From assembly GCF_001592875.1 (NCBI RefSeq), contig NZ_LSOF01000014.1, forward strand, positions 124,001-188,000: a DNA stretch of 64,000 nucleotides. Direction: 5' to 3'. Within the stretch, counting starts at the first letter, position 1. Every line of letters begins with the position of its first letter. The notes under the pieces are model-generated. The model made no database searches. It was not told the origin of the DNA and was given only the letters and a program-made list of their open reading frames with translations. Both the position numbers and the translations under genes were made by a program. Origin of the DNA: Pseudomonas sp. BMS12 (GTDB lineage: Bacteria; Pseudomonadota; Gammaproteobacteria; Pseudomonadales; Pseudomonadaceae). Below are positions 43,239 through 53,313 of the stretch, one piece after another.

Positions 43239-45962
43239 GTGACCGATCTCTCTCGCTCATCCCAGTTCCCCGCAAGTCCCGGCTCATCCGGCGACGCTCG
43301 CTTCTATCGTCCGCCCCTGCCTGTCGGCCATGTCTGCAGGCCACGTCTGTGCGCGCGTCTGGAAGAAGGCATGTCTGGGCGCTTGCTGTTGATCAGTGCC
43401 CCAGCTGGTTTTGGCAAGAGCTCATTGGCAGTGGAGTTCTGCGAGCGCCTGCCTGAGCATTGGCAGAGCCTCTGGCTGGGCTTGAGCCGCCGCGACTGTG
43501 ACCCTGGGCGCTTTCTCGAACGCCTGCTCGAAGGCCTGCGCGAGCACTTCCCGAGGCTCGGTGAAGAGGCCATGGGCATGCTCAAGATGCGGCAGCGCCA
43601 TCAGCCTTTCGCTTTCGAGGAGTGGCTCGGCGTCGTGCTCGATGAGCTGAATGAGCGCCTCGACCCCGAACGGCCATTACTCGTGGTGCTGGACGACTAT
43701 CACCTGGCCCAAGGCGCGGTGTTGGATCGCTGCCTACAGTTTTTCCTCAACCATCTACCCACGGGCATGCTGGTGCTGGTCACCAGTCGGCAACGGCCGG
43801 ACTGGCATCTGGCGCGCCTGCGCCTGTCGCGGCAGTTGCTCGAATTGCAGGAACAGGATCTGCGGTTGAGCGCCGAGGAAACCCGCGAGCTGCTGGAGGC
43901 CCAGGGCGCCGATCTTCCCGATGAAATACTGGACAACCTGCTGGAGCGCAGCGAAGGCTGGGTCGCTGGTTTGCGCCTGTGGCTGCTGACCGCTGCAGAG
44001 GGGGCGGGTGAGGGCAACCTGCATGGTGCTCAGGGCATGATTCGCGACTATCTGCTGGAGGAGGTGATTGAGCGTCAGCCGGAGGAGCTGCAGGCCTTTC
44101 TCTACGAGACCGCCTGTCAGGAACGCTTCTGCGCCGAGCTGTGCGACGCCTTGCGCGACAGTCATGACAGCGCTGCCGTGCTTCAGCATCTGCAGGCCCA
44201 CCAGGTATTCCTGGTCCCGCTCGACGAGCAGGGCCGCTGGTTTCGTTACCACCATCTGTTCTCCGACCTGTTACGTGCCAGCTCACCCGCTCGTCTGTCG
44301 CAACCGGCGTCACGCTTGCATCTGCGCGCTTGTCGTTGGTTCAGCGAACAGGGGCTGTTAGACGAGGCGGTAGAGCAGGCGTTGCGTGCCGGTCAGCCGG
44401 ATGTGGCCGCCAGTCTGGTGCAGAACTTTTCCGAGGAGCACCTGCTGGCCGAGCAGAACGTGGCGCTGCTGCTGCGCTGGAAGATGGACCTTCCGGACAG
44501 TCTGCTGAGCAGCACGCCGCGGCTGATTCTGCTGTACAGCTGGGCCCTGGCTCTGGCCTGCCAGCTGGATGCGGCGGAGGACCTGGCCAATCAGCTGGCG
44601 CGCTTCCTGCCAGCGCCGACTCAGGCTGAACAGCAGTCCCTGCTGGCCCAGTGGTTGTCGGTCAGCGGTGTGATTGCCCGCGGCCGTGGCGATAGCGCGC
44701 GAGCGGAGGCCTATTGCGGCGAGGCGCTGGCGGCGATGCCGAGCGAGCACTACGGCTCGCGTCTGCTGTGCCTGTCTACCCTGGCCAATCTGGCGATGGT
44801 ACGCGGCGACTTGTGGCGCGCACGCGGGCTCAATCGTGAAGCGCTGGAATTGGCCCAGCGCCAGGCCAATCCATTGTTCGAGTCTTTCTGTCACTACGAT
44901 CGTGGCCGTGTGCTGCTGGTGCGCGGCGAAATACTGCGTGCCCAGGAGGAGGTGCAGGCCGGATTGGAGCGCCTGCGAACTCTGCCTGCGCAACGGGTCT
45001 ACGCGGTGCGGGCACGCCTGGTGCTCTACGAGGGCTTCCTGCTGGCCCTGCGTCTGCATCCGCAGGAGGCACGCAAGCGTCTGCAGGCCGGTATCGCCGA
45101 GGCCCGCAGCTGCCGCGATATCAGTCTGCTGGTTGGCTACTGCTTGCTGGCCAGTCAGGAAGGACGTGCCGGGCGCCTCAATGAAGCATTCGCATTGTTG
45201 GCTGAAGCCGAGCGGCTGATGCATATCTGGGACGTGCCGCCGGTCTACTACCTGTCGATGATTACCCTGACCAAGTGCGAGCTTTGGCTTGGCCAGGGCC
45301 AGACCGAGCTGGCCAATGCCTGGTTGCAGCGCCTGGCCGACACCTATGGTGGCGAGCAGCCGGCGACAGCGCCGGAATTCCATCCGCAGCTGTCATTGCA
45401 TATCGAGTTGCAGCGTGCCGCTCTGGAACGTCGTCAGGGTGAAAGCGAGGCCGCCGAACGACGCCTGCGTGCCCTGATCCTGCGTGCCCAGGCCCAGGGT
45501 GGGCAGCTGCTGGGCGGCTTCGCCCAGGTACAGTTGAGTCTGCTGCTGTATGCCGCCGGTCGCGAGCGTGAGGCGCAAATCCAGCTGCATGCGGCCTTCG
45601 AGGCGGCGGCAGGCGGTGCTCTGCTGCCATTCCACGAGTTGCTGATGCATCAACCCGCCTGGTTACGTGAACAACTGCTGAGCGCGCCACGCACGGCGCT
45701 CACCGAGGCACTGCGTGAGCAACTGCCTCAGGATGTCGAGGTGACCGCGCCGTTGACCGGGCTCACCGAGTCCCTGAGCAGTCGCGAGCTGGCGGTACTG
45801 CGCTTGATCGCCCTGGGCTGCTCCAACCAGGAAATCAGCGACAAGCTGTTCATCTCCCTGCACACGGTCAAGACCCATGCCCGCCATATCAACGGCAAGC
45901 TCGGCGTGGAGCGCCGCACGCAGGCAGTGGCGCGGGCCAAGAGCCTGGGCCTGCTCAGCTGA
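43239..45962 (+). CDS. MalT/AlkS-type LuxR-family ATP-dependent transcriptional activator
   Basis: 907 residues, the size of MalT (about 900). An N-terminal STAND-type ATPase domain carries Walker A APAGFGKSS near residues 54-62 and Walker B LLVVLDDYH near 150. A long helical repeat region follows, then a C-terminal LuxR helix-turn-helix (about 840-905; LSSRELAVLRLIALGCSNQEI, ISLHTVKTHARHINGKLGV). Such proteins need both an inducer and ATP. GTG start at 43239 with a weak ribosome binding site. Its position just after the DUF1302-DUF1329 operon, and the MalT-box-like repeats there, suggest it activates that operon. It overlaps the next gene tail to tail by 8 bases. Confidence 0.9.
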   Translation: MTDLSRSSQFPASPGSSGDARFYRPPLPVGHVCRPRLCARLEEGMSGRLLLISAPAGFGKSSLAVEFCERLPEHWQSLWLGLSRRDCDPGRFLERLLEGLREHFPRLGEEAMGMLKMRQRHQPFAFEEWLGVVLDELNERLDPERPLLVVLDDYHLAQGAVLDRCLQFFLNHLPTGMLVLVTSRQRPDWHLARLRLSRQLLELQEQDLRLSAEETRELLEAQGADLPDEILDNLLERSEGWVAGLRLWLLTAAEGAGEGNLHGAQGMIRDYLLEEVIERQPEELQAFLYETACQERFCAELCDALRDSHDSAAVLQHLQAHQVFLVPLDEQGRWFRYHHLFSDLLRASSPARLSQPASRLHLRACRWFSEQGLLDEAVEQALRAGQPDVAASLVQNFSEEHLLAEQNVALLLRWKMDLPDSLLSSTPRLILLYSWALALACQLDAAEDLANQLARFLPAPTQAEQQSLLAQWLSVSGVIARGRGDSARAEAYCGEALAAMPSEHYGSRLLCLSTLANLAMVRGDLWRARGLNREALELAQRQANPLFESFCHYDRGRVLLVRGEILRAQEEVQAGLERLRTLPAQRVYAVRARLVLYEGFLLALRLHPQEARKRLQAGIAEARSCRDISLLVGYCLLASQEGRAGRLNEAFALLAEAERLMHIWDVPPVYYLSMITLTKCELWLGQGQTELANAWLQRLADTYGGEQPATAPEFHPQLSLHIELQRAALERRQGESEAAERRLRALILRAQAQGGQLLGGFAQVQLSLLLYAAGREREAQIQLHAAFEAAAGGALLPFHELLMHQPAWLREQLLSAPRTALTEALREQLPQDVEVTAPLTGLTESLSSRELAVLRLIALGCSNQEISDKLFISLHTVKTHARHINGKLGVERRTQAVARAKSLGLLS

Positions 45963-46788
45963 CCTCTGCCGGCTGGTCGAATTCACGACGGGTGGAGTGG
46001 ATCAGCTGCAGGTTGTCGTGTTGCCAGGGATGGAAGTCGGCGCGATAGAAGTCGCAGTAGACCTTCACCAGCGGCCGCAGGATTCCACGACTGCCCCACA
46101 GCCAGGCCAGGCCGTCGCTCCAGGTGCGCCAGCGCCACAGCTGGCCGTCGCGGCGCAGCATGTGCACCAATCCTTTGAAGGTATCCAGGCTGAAGAAGAA
46201 GGTGCTTTGCAGCATTGCTCTGCGGCGCAGCCAGACATCGCCGCAGACCTGCTGGTACAGGTCGAAGGCCACCGCCTTGTGCTCGCTTTCCTCCAGGGCA
46301 TGCCAGCGCCACAGGCGGGCCATCTGCGGGTCGGCACCGGTCAGCCAGGCCGGGTTCTGCAGAATGGCGTCGGCCATGATCGCAGTCAGGTGTTCCACGG
46401 CCACCGTGGCTGCCAGGTGCACCTTGGGCGGCAGGTGCTTGCGCACGAAGGCCAGACGCTGCTTCAGGCGGCGCTCCAGGTAATCGAGGTCGTAACCGCT
46501 GGCGCGCAGGGCGTCGCTGTAATGTTCGTGCTCGCGACTGTGGTGGGCTTCTTGGCCGATAAAGCCGCGAATCTGCGCCTGTTGCTGCGGATCGGTTACC
46601 TGATCGCGATAGGCGCGTACCGAGTCGATGAAAAAGCGTTCGCCATCGGGGAATAGCAGCGACATGGCGTCGAAGAAGTGGCTCTTGAAGGCATTGTCGC
46701 CGTGCCAGTGCCGAGCCCAGGGCGAGGGCAGGCTGAACTCCGGCTGACGTGGCTTGATCTGCAAGTCCTGCGGGGTCGTGCTGGGCAT
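45955..46788 (-). CDS. Metal-dependent hydrolase, PF10118 family
   Basis: 277 residues with the PF10118 pattern of conserved His and Glu in helices that suggest a ferritin-like di-metal site: FPDGERFFIDSVRAYRDQ, FIGQEAHHSREHE, VAVEHLTAIMADAIL and RWHALEESEHKAVAFDLYQQ. The family is called predicted metal-dependent hydrolase, but the reaction is unknown and a fatty-acid-modifying role is possible. It is divergent from an AraC-type regulator 109 bases away, so that regulator probably controls it. Confidence 0.82.
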   Translation of the reverse strand: MPSTTPQDLQIKPRQPEFSLPSPWARHWHGDNAFKSHFFDAMSLLFPDGERFFIDSVRAYRDQVTDPQQQAQIRGFIGQEAHHSREHEHYSDALRASGYDLDYLERRLKQRLAFVRKHLPPKVHLAATVAVEHLTAIMADAILQNPAWLTGADPQMARLWRWHALEESEHKAVAFDLYQQVCGDVWLRRRAMLQSTFFFSLDTFKGLVHMLRRDGQLWRWRTWSDGLAWLWGSRGILRPLVKVYCDFYRADFHPWQHDNLQLIHSTRREFDQPAEVS

Positions 46789-46897
46789 GCGGCCTCCCGG
46801 TCGTTGTTATGCTTTGCCTGGACTATGGTCTTGCCGGCTTTTTACGGACAAGGTTATCTTCAGCCAATATTCAGGTCATATCCGGCCAGCGCATGAC

Positions 46898-47941
46898 ATG
46901 AGCAGATCTTCGATTCTTACCGCCGAGCTGGCGCCGCAAGCCTATGCCGAGGCTTTGCTGCAACTGGCCGAGGAGCGTGGAGTGAGTCGCGACAGGTTGC
47001 TGGCCAATGCCGGACTGCGTGCCGAGGTGTTGCATAACCCGACCGGGCGTCTGGCCTTGGGGGATTTCCATCTGCTCGCCAGCAGTGCCCTGACCCTGTG
47101 CGATGAGCCGGCGCTAGGGCTGTTGCTGGGGTTGCGGCTCAATGCCTCGGCCCATGGCATTCTCGGCTACGCCTTGCTCTCCAGCGCAGACCTGGGCAAG
47201 GCCATTCACTTCGCCTTGCGTTATTACCGGGTCCTCGGCCTGACTTTCGAGCTGCAGTTGGTGGAGCAGGAAGACAGCCTCGAATTGCGTGCCCGTGAGT
47301 CGATCTCGCTCGGCGCCCTCGCTCGCTTTGCGGCCGAAGGCCTGTTCGGCAGTCTGTACAGCATTGCCGAGTTTCTTCTGGGCGAGCCGCCGCGCGGAGT
47401 CGAGGTTGGTTTCGCCTACTCCGAGCCGGAACACGCCGGGCGTTATGAGCAGGCGTTCGGCGTGGTGGCCCGCTTCGACCAGCCCTGGCACTGGTTTCGT
47501 CTGCCACGGACCTACCTTGCCCACCCCATGGCGCTGGCCAACCCGGCCACCATGCAGATGTGCGAGCAGCAGTGTGAGGCGCTGCTGGCCAGCCTGGACC
47601 TGCAGGAAGGCCTGCTCAGCCGGGTGCGTCGCCTGCTGCTGGCGCGCCCCGGCGACTTTCCCGACCTGGCCAGTGCAGCCCGAGCGCTGCACACCAGCGA
47701 TCGCAGCCTGCGTCGCCATCTGGCGGCCAGCGGTACCAGCTATCAACAGGTACTGGACGAGGTACGCCGCAGCCTGGCCCTGCAATACCTCGGCACCACC
47801 CACCTGCCGCTATTCGAAATCGCCCATCTGCTGGGGTTCAGCGACCCGTCCAACTTTCGCCGGGCGTTCCGCAAATGGACGGGCAGGGTGCCGAGCGATT
47901 ATCGTGCCGCCCCTGTGCCCGCGACGAGGATCATCCAATGA
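46898..47941 (+). CDS. AraC-family transcriptional regulator
   Basis: 347 residues: an N-terminal arabinose-binding-like domain (PF12625 type; about 20-200) and a C-terminal AraC DNA-binding domain with two helix-turn-helix motifs (about 240-340; DLASAARALHTSDRSLRRHLAASGTSY and PLFEIAHLLGFSDPSNFRRAFRKWTG). ATG at 46898 was chosen by similarity; the ribosome binding site is weak and the frame is open upstream. Divergent from the PF10118 gene. Its last four bases overlap the start of the MBL-fold gene. Confidence 0.9.
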   Translation: MSRSSILTAELAPQAYAEALLQLAEERGVSRDRLLANAGLRAEVLHNPTGRLALGDFHLLASSALTLCDEPALGLLLGLRLNASAHGILGYALLSSADLGKAIHFALRYYRVLGLTFELQLVEQEDSLELRARESISLGALARFAAEGLFGSLYSIAEFLLGEPPRGVEVGFAYSEPEHAGRYEQAFGVVARFDQPWHWFRLPRTYLAHPMALANPATMQMCEQQCEALLASLDLQEGLLSRVRRLLLARPGDFPDLASAARALHTSDRSLRRHLAASGTSYQQVLDEVRRSLALQYLGTTHLPLFEIAHLLGFSDPSNFRRAFRKWTGRVPSDYRAAPVPATRIIQ

Positions 47942-48582
47942 GCGAAACCGCCCAGCCCAGCCTGATTCGCGAAACCTTCCCGGTCGGCCCCTTGCAGTGC
48001 AACTGCACCATCATCGGCGACCCGCTCAGCAAGAAGGCCATAGTCGTCGACCCGGGCGGCAATCCCGAACTGATCATGGCGCGCCTCGAAGCCCACGGCC
48101 TCAAGGTCGTGAGCATCATCCACACCCACGCCCATCTGGATCACTTTCTTGCCTCCGGGCAGATGAAGGAGAAGACCGGCGCCACCCTGCACCTGCACAA
48201 GGACGACCAGTTCCTCTGGGACAACCTGGAGATGCAGTGCCGCATGTTCGGCGTGCCTTACACGCCGGTGCCAGCGCCGGATCAGTGGCTGGCCGACGAC
48301 GAGGAGTTGGCCTGTGGCTGCGGTGTGGCGTTACACACGCCGGGACATACGCCGGGCTCCACCAGTTTCTGGTTCCCCCAGGCCAAGCTGCTGATTGCCG
48401 GCGACACCCTGTTTCGTCGCGGTATCGGCCGTACTGACCTGTGGGGCGGCGATCAGGCCACTATCGTGCGTTCGATCAAGCGCCTGTACACCCTCGACGA
48501 GGATGCTACGGTGGTCACAGGTCATGGCCCTGATACCCGCCTGGGTGACGAGATGCGCGAGAATCCCTTTGTGCGGGGCTGA
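47938..48582 (+). CDS. MBL-fold metallo-hydrolase (glyoxalase II-like)
   Basis: 214 residues of the metallo-beta-lactamase superfamily. The zinc-binding HxHxDH is in IHTHAHLDHFLASGQ; further ligands are in HTPGHTPGSTSF, AGDTLFRRGIGRTD and VVTGHGPDT. It resembles small glyoxalase II-like hydrolases of unknown substrate. ATG at 47938 overlaps the AraC stop (ATGA), so it is translationally coupled to the regulator. Reading it as part of the AraC regulon is possible but not shown. Confidence 0.9.
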   Translation: MSETAQPSLIRETFPVGPLQCNCTIIGDPLSKKAIVVDPGGNPELIMARLEAHGLKVVSIIHTHAHLDHFLASGQMKEKTGATLHLHKDDQFLWDNLEMQCRMFGVPYTPVPAPDQWLADDEELACGCGVALHTPGHTPGSTSFWFPQAKLLIAGDTLFRRGIGRTDLWGGDQATIVRSIKRLYTLDEDATVVTGHGPDTRLGDEMRENPFVRG

Positions 48583-48660
48583 GGAATCTTTCCTGTGCCC
48601 TCTGCTCTAAGTTTCAGCTGGCATGACCGGCGCTCAACCTCTGTTTCAGGAGCCTACAAG

Positions 48661-49347
48661 ATGTTCAACACTTCACGCCTGACCCTTGCCGCAGTACTGG
48701 TAGCCTTGGTGACAGGCTGTGCCTCGCAGAACCCCTATGACGCCCAGTCTGGTGGCCAGAGCGGCGGCATGAGCAAGACTGCCAAGTACGGCGGCCTGGG
48801 TGCCCTGGCCGGTGCCGTTGCTGGGGCAGCGATCAACCACGACAACCGTGGCAAGGGCGCGCTGATCGGGGCTGCGGTCGCCGGTGCTGCTGGTGCCGGT
48901 TACGGCTACTACGTCGACAAACAGGAAGAAGAGCTGCGGCGCAGCATGCAGGGCACCGGGGTCGAGGTGCAGCGCCAGGGCGATACTATCCAGTTGATCA
49001 TGCCCGGCAACATCACCTTCGCCACCGACTCGGCAGACATAGCCAGCAGCTTCTACAGCCCGCTGAACAACCTGGCGTCCTCCTTCCGCCAGTACAACCA
49101 GAACAGTGTCGAAATTGTTGGTCACACCGACAGCACCGGTAACCATGCCTACAACATGAGCCTGTCGCAGCGCCGTGCGCAGAGCGTGGCCAACTATCTG
49201 ATGGCCCAGGGCGTGGACTCCTCGCGCCTGAGCACTCGCGGCGCCGGCCCTGACCAGCCGATTGCCAGCAATGCCACGGCCGATGGCCGCGCGCAGAACC
49301 GTCGAGTGGAAGTCACCCTGCGTCCGCTGCCCGGCGCGCAGTACTGA
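48661..49347 (+). CDS. OmpA-family lipoprotein with glycine zipper (YiaD-like)
   Basis: 228 residues. Lipoprotein signal MFNTSRLTLAAVLVALVTGC with lipobox Cys20, a glycine-zipper membrane segment (GGLGALAGAVAGAAINHDN, then GAAVAGAAGAGYGYYV), and a C-terminal OmpA peptidoglycan-binding domain (ITFATDSADI, VEIVGHTDSTGNHAYN, LSQRRAQSVANYLM, RAQNRRVEV). It probably links the outer membrane to peptidoglycan. ATG at 48661 follows AGGAG. A terminator follows the gene. Confidence 0.92.
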   Translation: MFNTSRLTLAAVLVALVTGCASQNPYDAQSGGQSGGMSKTAKYGGLGALAGAVAGAAINHDNRGKGALIGAAVAGAAGAGYGYYVDKQEEELRRSMQGTGVEVQRQGDTIQLIMPGNITFATDSADIASSFYSPLNNLASSFRQYNQNSVEIVGHTDSTGNHAYNMSLSQRRAQSVANYLMAQGVDSSRLSTRGAGPDQPIASNATADGRAQNRRVEVTLRPLPGAQY

Positions 49348-49361
49348 TCGCTGCTACGAAC

Positions 49362-49388
49362 AAAGGCCCCGCAAGGGGCCTTTTGCTT
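49362..49388 (+). terminator. Intrinsic terminator after the OmpA-family lipoprotein gene
   Basis: Stem AAAGGCCCC (49362-49370) and GGGGCCTTT (49375-49383) with a GCAA tetraloop, then TTGCTTTT. Confidence 0.85.
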
Positions 49389-49525
49389 TTATGGCGGGGT
49401 GAATTCCGGCACCGGGGTCGACTGAAAATTCCTGACTACACTCTCAGCAGGCCGTGTGGGCAACCGCGCGGAGACAGGTGCGCCTTGGCCAATCCAGGCG
49501 TGCCGTGACTGGATCAGGAGCATTC

Positions 49526-52500
49526 ATGGACGAAGCCGCAAACGCGCCAAACCCTCGTAAGCCCTGGGTGCCACTGCTGGTCAGCCTGTTGCTGTTGGCC
49601 GGTCTCAGTAGCCTGGTGTTGTGGCAGTGGCAGACCCTCGCCGGCAGCAATAGCTTGACCCAGGAGCAGCGGTTTTCCCTGGCGGTGGACGGTGTCGAGT
49701 TCAGCGTGCGCGAGCGCATGCGTACCTACGAGATGGTTCTGCGCGGTATGTCCGGCCTGCTGGCCGGTAGCGACAACGTCTCCCATGACGAGTGGCAGCG
49801 TGCCACCGATCAACTGCAGCTACAGGAGCGTTACCCCGGCGTGCAGGCCCTGAGCTGGGCGCGCTATCTGCAGGCCGACGCGCTCCCGGCCTTTCTCGAA
49901 AGCGTACATGCCCAAGGGCGTGCGGACTTTCAGATTTACCCGGCCGGCGAGCGTGATGCCTATCTGGTCGCCGATTTCGTACATCCGCTGGACTGGCGCA
50001 ACCGTCGGGTGGTGGGTTTCGACATGTACAGCGAAGCGACGCGCCGAGCGGCCATCAATCAGGCTCGTGACAGCGGTGAAGCCGTGCTGACCGGCCCGCT
50101 GCGCCTCAAACAGGAGGCCGACAAGGATGTGCAGGCCGGCGTGCTGTTGTACTTGCCCGTGTATCGACAGAACGTGCCGCTGAGTACGACCGAGGAGCGC
50201 CGGGAGGCGCTGCTGGGCATGGTTTCCGGCTCGTTTCGTATGAAGGACCTGATGCGGGGCATCCTCGGCAGTGGCAGTGAGCTGTACCGGATCGAGCTGA
50301 TCGACCCTGCGGCCGCTGACCAGCCCCTGGTGCAGCGCAGCGCTGAGAAGGTCCAGTCGCCACGTTTTGCCATTCAGCGAGCTCTGGATATCTATGGCCG
50401 CGAGTGGCTGTTGCGTGTGACCAGCACGCCGGCGTACGAGGCCACGGTGCGTGACAACAGTCTGCCGGTCAGCCTGGGTAGCGGCCTGCTGGCCTCCTTG
50501 CTGCTGTCGCTGCTGGTTGGCGGCTTCCTCTACCTGCGTGAGCGTGCCTTGGCCGACAGCGAGCGGCGCAGCCAGCTGATACGCGAAAGCGAGGGGCGCT
50601 TCCGCCTGGTGGTGGAGGCCTCGCCCAATGCCATGGTGCTGGTCGACAGTGATGGGCGCATCGCCATGGTCAATCAGCAGACCGAACAGATGTTCGGCTA
50701 CCCGCGTGCCGAGCTGCTGGGCCAGCCGGTGGAGCGGTTACTGCCGGAGAGCCTGCGCCATGGTCATGTCGACATGCGCAAAGCCTTCTACAAGGCACCC
50801 GAGCACCGCCGCATGGGTGGCAACCGCGAGTTGTTCGGGCAGCATCGCGATGGCCGCATGATCCCTCTGGAGGTCGGCCTGTCGCCGCTGCGCAACGGCG
50901 ACGAGCTGCTGGTGCAGGCGGTCATCATCGATATCAGCGAGCGCAAGGCGGCCGAGGAGCGCTTCCGCCTGGTGGTGGAGGCCTCGCCCAACGCCATAGT
51001 GCTGGTCGACGGCAACGGTCGCCTGACCATGGTCAACCGTCAGACCGAGCAGATGTTCGGCTACAGCCGGGAGGAGATGCTCGGTGAACCCGTGGAAATG
51101 CTCTTGCCTGAACCGGTGCGGGCCCATCACCCTGGGTTACGGGAAATCTTCCTCAAAGACCCATCGCCACGGCGCATGGGCGGCAACCGCGAGCTGTTCG
51201 GCCAGCACCGCGACGGCAGCCTGATTCCCCTGGAGGTGGGCCTGTCACCATTGCGCAGCGGCGACGACCTGCTGGTGCAGGCCGTGATCATCGACATCAG
51301 CGAGCGCCGTGCCGCCGAGCAACGTCTGCGCGAACAGGCCGAACAACTGGCGCTGGCCAACCGCTACAAGTCCGAGTTCCTCGCCAACATGTCGCACGAG
51401 CTGCGCACGCCTCTAAACAGCATCCTGATCCTCAGCGAGCAGCTCAGGCACAACGTCGCCGGCAACCTCAGCGAAAAACAGGTCAAGCATGCCGATATTG
51501 TCTACAAGGCCGGTAACGACCTGCTGCAACTGATCAACGATGTGCTCGATCTGGCCAAGATCGAGGCCGGCCGCGTGCAGCTCAAGCTGGAGCCGGTGAA
51601 TATCCACGACCTGCTGGTGGAGCTGGATTCCAGCCTGCGGCCGATGGCCGAGATCAAGGGCCTGCGTCTGATCACCCAGCTCGAACCCGGTGTGCCGCGG
51701 GTGATCCACAGCGACCGTGGGCGCTTGCAGCAGATCCTGCGCAACCTGCTGTCCAACGCCCTCAAGTTCACCGAACATGGCGAGGTGGAGCTGGCGATAA
51801 GTCGCTCGGCCGTTTCGCTCGACGATGAACGTGAAACCCTGCAGTTCGTGGTGCGCGACAGCGGTATCGGCATCGATCCCGAACAACATCAACGCATCTT
51901 CCAGGCCTTCCAGCAGATCGACGGCTCCACCAGTCGCCGTTTCGGCGGCACTGGTCTGGGCCTGGCCATTACCCGTCAGCTGACCGAAGTGCTGGGCGGG
52001 CAGATATCCCTGGAGAGCGCGCCCGGGCAGGGCTCGCGCTTCATCGTGCGCCTGCCTGTGCTGGCCCTCATGCAGCAGGTACCGGATGACGAACGCCTGA
52101 CCAGCTCGCCGCAACGCAGCGGCAGCGGGCCGACGGTACTGATCGTCGAGGATGACGCCAACTTTTCCGCGGTAATCGCCGAGTCGGCCCAGGCCCATGG
52201 TTTCTCCTATGTGCTTTGCCGCAATGGCAAACAGGCCATCGCCCTGCTACAGAGCGAGCGTTTCGTTGCGGTGATTCTCGACATCCTGCTGCCGGACATC
52301 AGTGGCTGGCAGATCTACCGACGTCTGCGCAGCCTGGTGCAGCACCGTGGCGTGCCGGTGCACATCCTCTCCTGTGTACCGCAACCTCAGGACTGGCAGG
52401 ACGACGGCACCCGCTACCTGGTCAAACCCATCGGTCGAGAGGCGCTCGAACAGGTGTTCCACGACATCGTGGCGCCTGCAGATGCCGTGGCCGGCACCTT

Positions 52501-53287
52501 GCTGCTGGTGGAGGACGTCGAGGTTGAGCGCGACCATTACCGCGAGCATTTGCAGCAGATGGGTTTCGTGGTGCGCACTGCCGACAGCGCCGAGCAGGCG
52601 CATCAGGCCTATGCGCAGCAGGAGTTCGACGCCCTGGTGATCGACCTCGATCTGCCCGATCAGGATGGTTTCGAACTGCTCGACAGCCTGCACCGCCTGC
52701 GCTCGCTGCAGGGCTGCCAGGTGGTGATCAACACCGGCGTGGATATCACCCGCCAGGATCTGCAGCGTCTGCGTCGCTATTCCGCCCTGGTGGTGCGCAA
52801 GAGTGGCGACGATATGAGCCAGCTCAGCGCCGCCCTGCAGGGGTTCCTGACGAGCATGCAGGAACCCCAGGCCGAGGGCCCTGGCCTGGCTGGCAAACGG
52901 GTGCTGCTGGTGGATGACGATATCCGCAATATCTACGCGATGACTGCGCTGCTGGATGAGATCGGCCTCGCCGTGGTGCCGGCCAAGGATGGCATCGAGG
53001 CGCTGGAACTGTTCGCCCGCGAACCCCTGGACCTGATCCTGATGGACATGGCCATGCCCAACATGGACGGCTATACCGCCACACGGATTCTCAAGGGCGA
53101 GCGAGGGTGTCGGATTCCCGTGATTGCGCTGACCGCCCACGCCATGAAGGGGGATCGGGAGAAGTGCATTACCGCTGGCGCCGATGATTATCTGGCCAAG
53201 CCGGTCGCGCGCCAGGACCTGCTGGAGATGTTGCATCGTTGGCTGTGTGCGGCGCCACAACAAACTGGCCGCCAGGTACGTGGATGA
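49526..53287 (+). CDS. Hybrid sensor histidine kinase, CHASE-PAS-PAS-HK-REC-REC-REC
   Basis: 1253 residues from ATG at 49526 (CAGGAG upstream). Order: membrane segment (about 14-34), periplasmic CHASE-type sensor (about 70-290), second membrane segment (about 312-332), two PAS domains (about 352-470 and 473-590), dimerisation/phosphoacceptor domain with His624 in [12 protein letters not shown], ATPase with [10 protein letters not shown], and three receivers with Asp919, Asp1040 and Asp1174. The PAS domains share long identical stretches (for example [16 protein letters not shown]), so they arose by recent tandem duplication. No Hpt domain is present; phosphotransfer would need a separate protein or an intramolecular step. 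The next gene overlaps or lies within 26 bases and encodes a c-di-GMP response regulator. Confidence 0.94.
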   Translation: MDEAANAPNPRKPWVPLLVSLLLLAGLSSLVLWQWQTLAGSNSLTQEQRFSLAVDGVEFSVRERMRTYEMVLRGMSGLLAGSDNVSHDEWQRATDQLQLQERYPGVQALSWARYLQADALPAFLESVHAQGRADFQIYPAGERDAYLVADFVHPLDWRNRRVVGFDMYSEATRRAAINQARDSGEAVLTGPLRLKQEADKDVQAGVLLYLPVYRQNVPLSTTEERREALLGMVSGSFRMKDLMRGILGSGSELYRIELIDPAAADQPLVQRSAEKVQSPRFAIQRALDIYGREWLLRVTSTPAYEATVRDNSLPVSLGSGLLASLLLSLLVGGFLYLRERALADSERRSQLIRESEGRFRLVVEASPNAMVLVDSDGRIAMVNQQTEQMFGYPRAELLGQPVERLLPESLRHGHVDMRKAFYKAPEHRRMGGNRELFGQHRDGRMIPLEVGLSPLRNGDELLVQAVIIDISERKAAEERFRLVVEASPNAIVLVDGNGRLTMVNRQTEQMFGYSREEMLGEPVEMLLPEPVRAHHPGLREIFLKDPSPRRMGGNRELFGQHRDGSLIPLEVGLSPLRSGDDLLVQAVIIDISERRAAEQRLREQAEQLALANRYKSEFLANMSHELRTPLNSILILSEQLRHNVAGNLSEKQVKHADIVYKAGNDLLQLINDVLDLAKIEAGRVQLKLEPVNIHDLLVELDSSLRPMAEIKGLRLITQLEPGVPRVIHSDRGRLQQILRNLLSNALKFTEHGEVELAISRSAVSLDDERETLQFVVRDSGIGIDPEQHQRIFQAFQQIDGSTSRRFGGTGLGLAITRQLTEVLGGQISLESAPGQGSRFIVRLPVLALMQQVPDDERLTSSPQRSGSGPTVLIVEDDANFSAVIAESAQAHGFSYVLCRNGKQAIALLQSERFVAVILDILLPDISGWQIYRRLRSLVQHRGVPVHILSCVPQPQDWQDDGTRYLVKPIGREALEQVFHDIVAPADAVAGTLLLVEDVEVERDHYREHLQQMGFVVRTADSAEQAHQAYAQQEFDALVIDLDLPDQDGFELLDSLHRLRSLQGCQVVINTGVDITRQDLQRLRRYSALVVRKSGDDMSQLSAALQGFLTSMQEPQAEGPGLAGKRVLLVDDDIRNIYAMTALLDEIGLAVVPAKDGIEALELFAREPLDLILMDMAMPNMDGYTATRILKGERGCRIPVIALTAHAMKGDREKCITAGADDYLAKPVARQDLLEMLHRWLCAAPQQTGRQVRG

Positions 53288-53313
53288 GCGCGCCTGGCAA
53301 AGGGAGACGGGAT

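Noticed and set aside
48585..48612. Possible AlgU (sigma-22) promoter before the OmpA-family lipoprotein gene
   Set aside because: GAATCTT and TCTAA are each off consensus (GAACTT and TCTGA), so the match is too weak to list.
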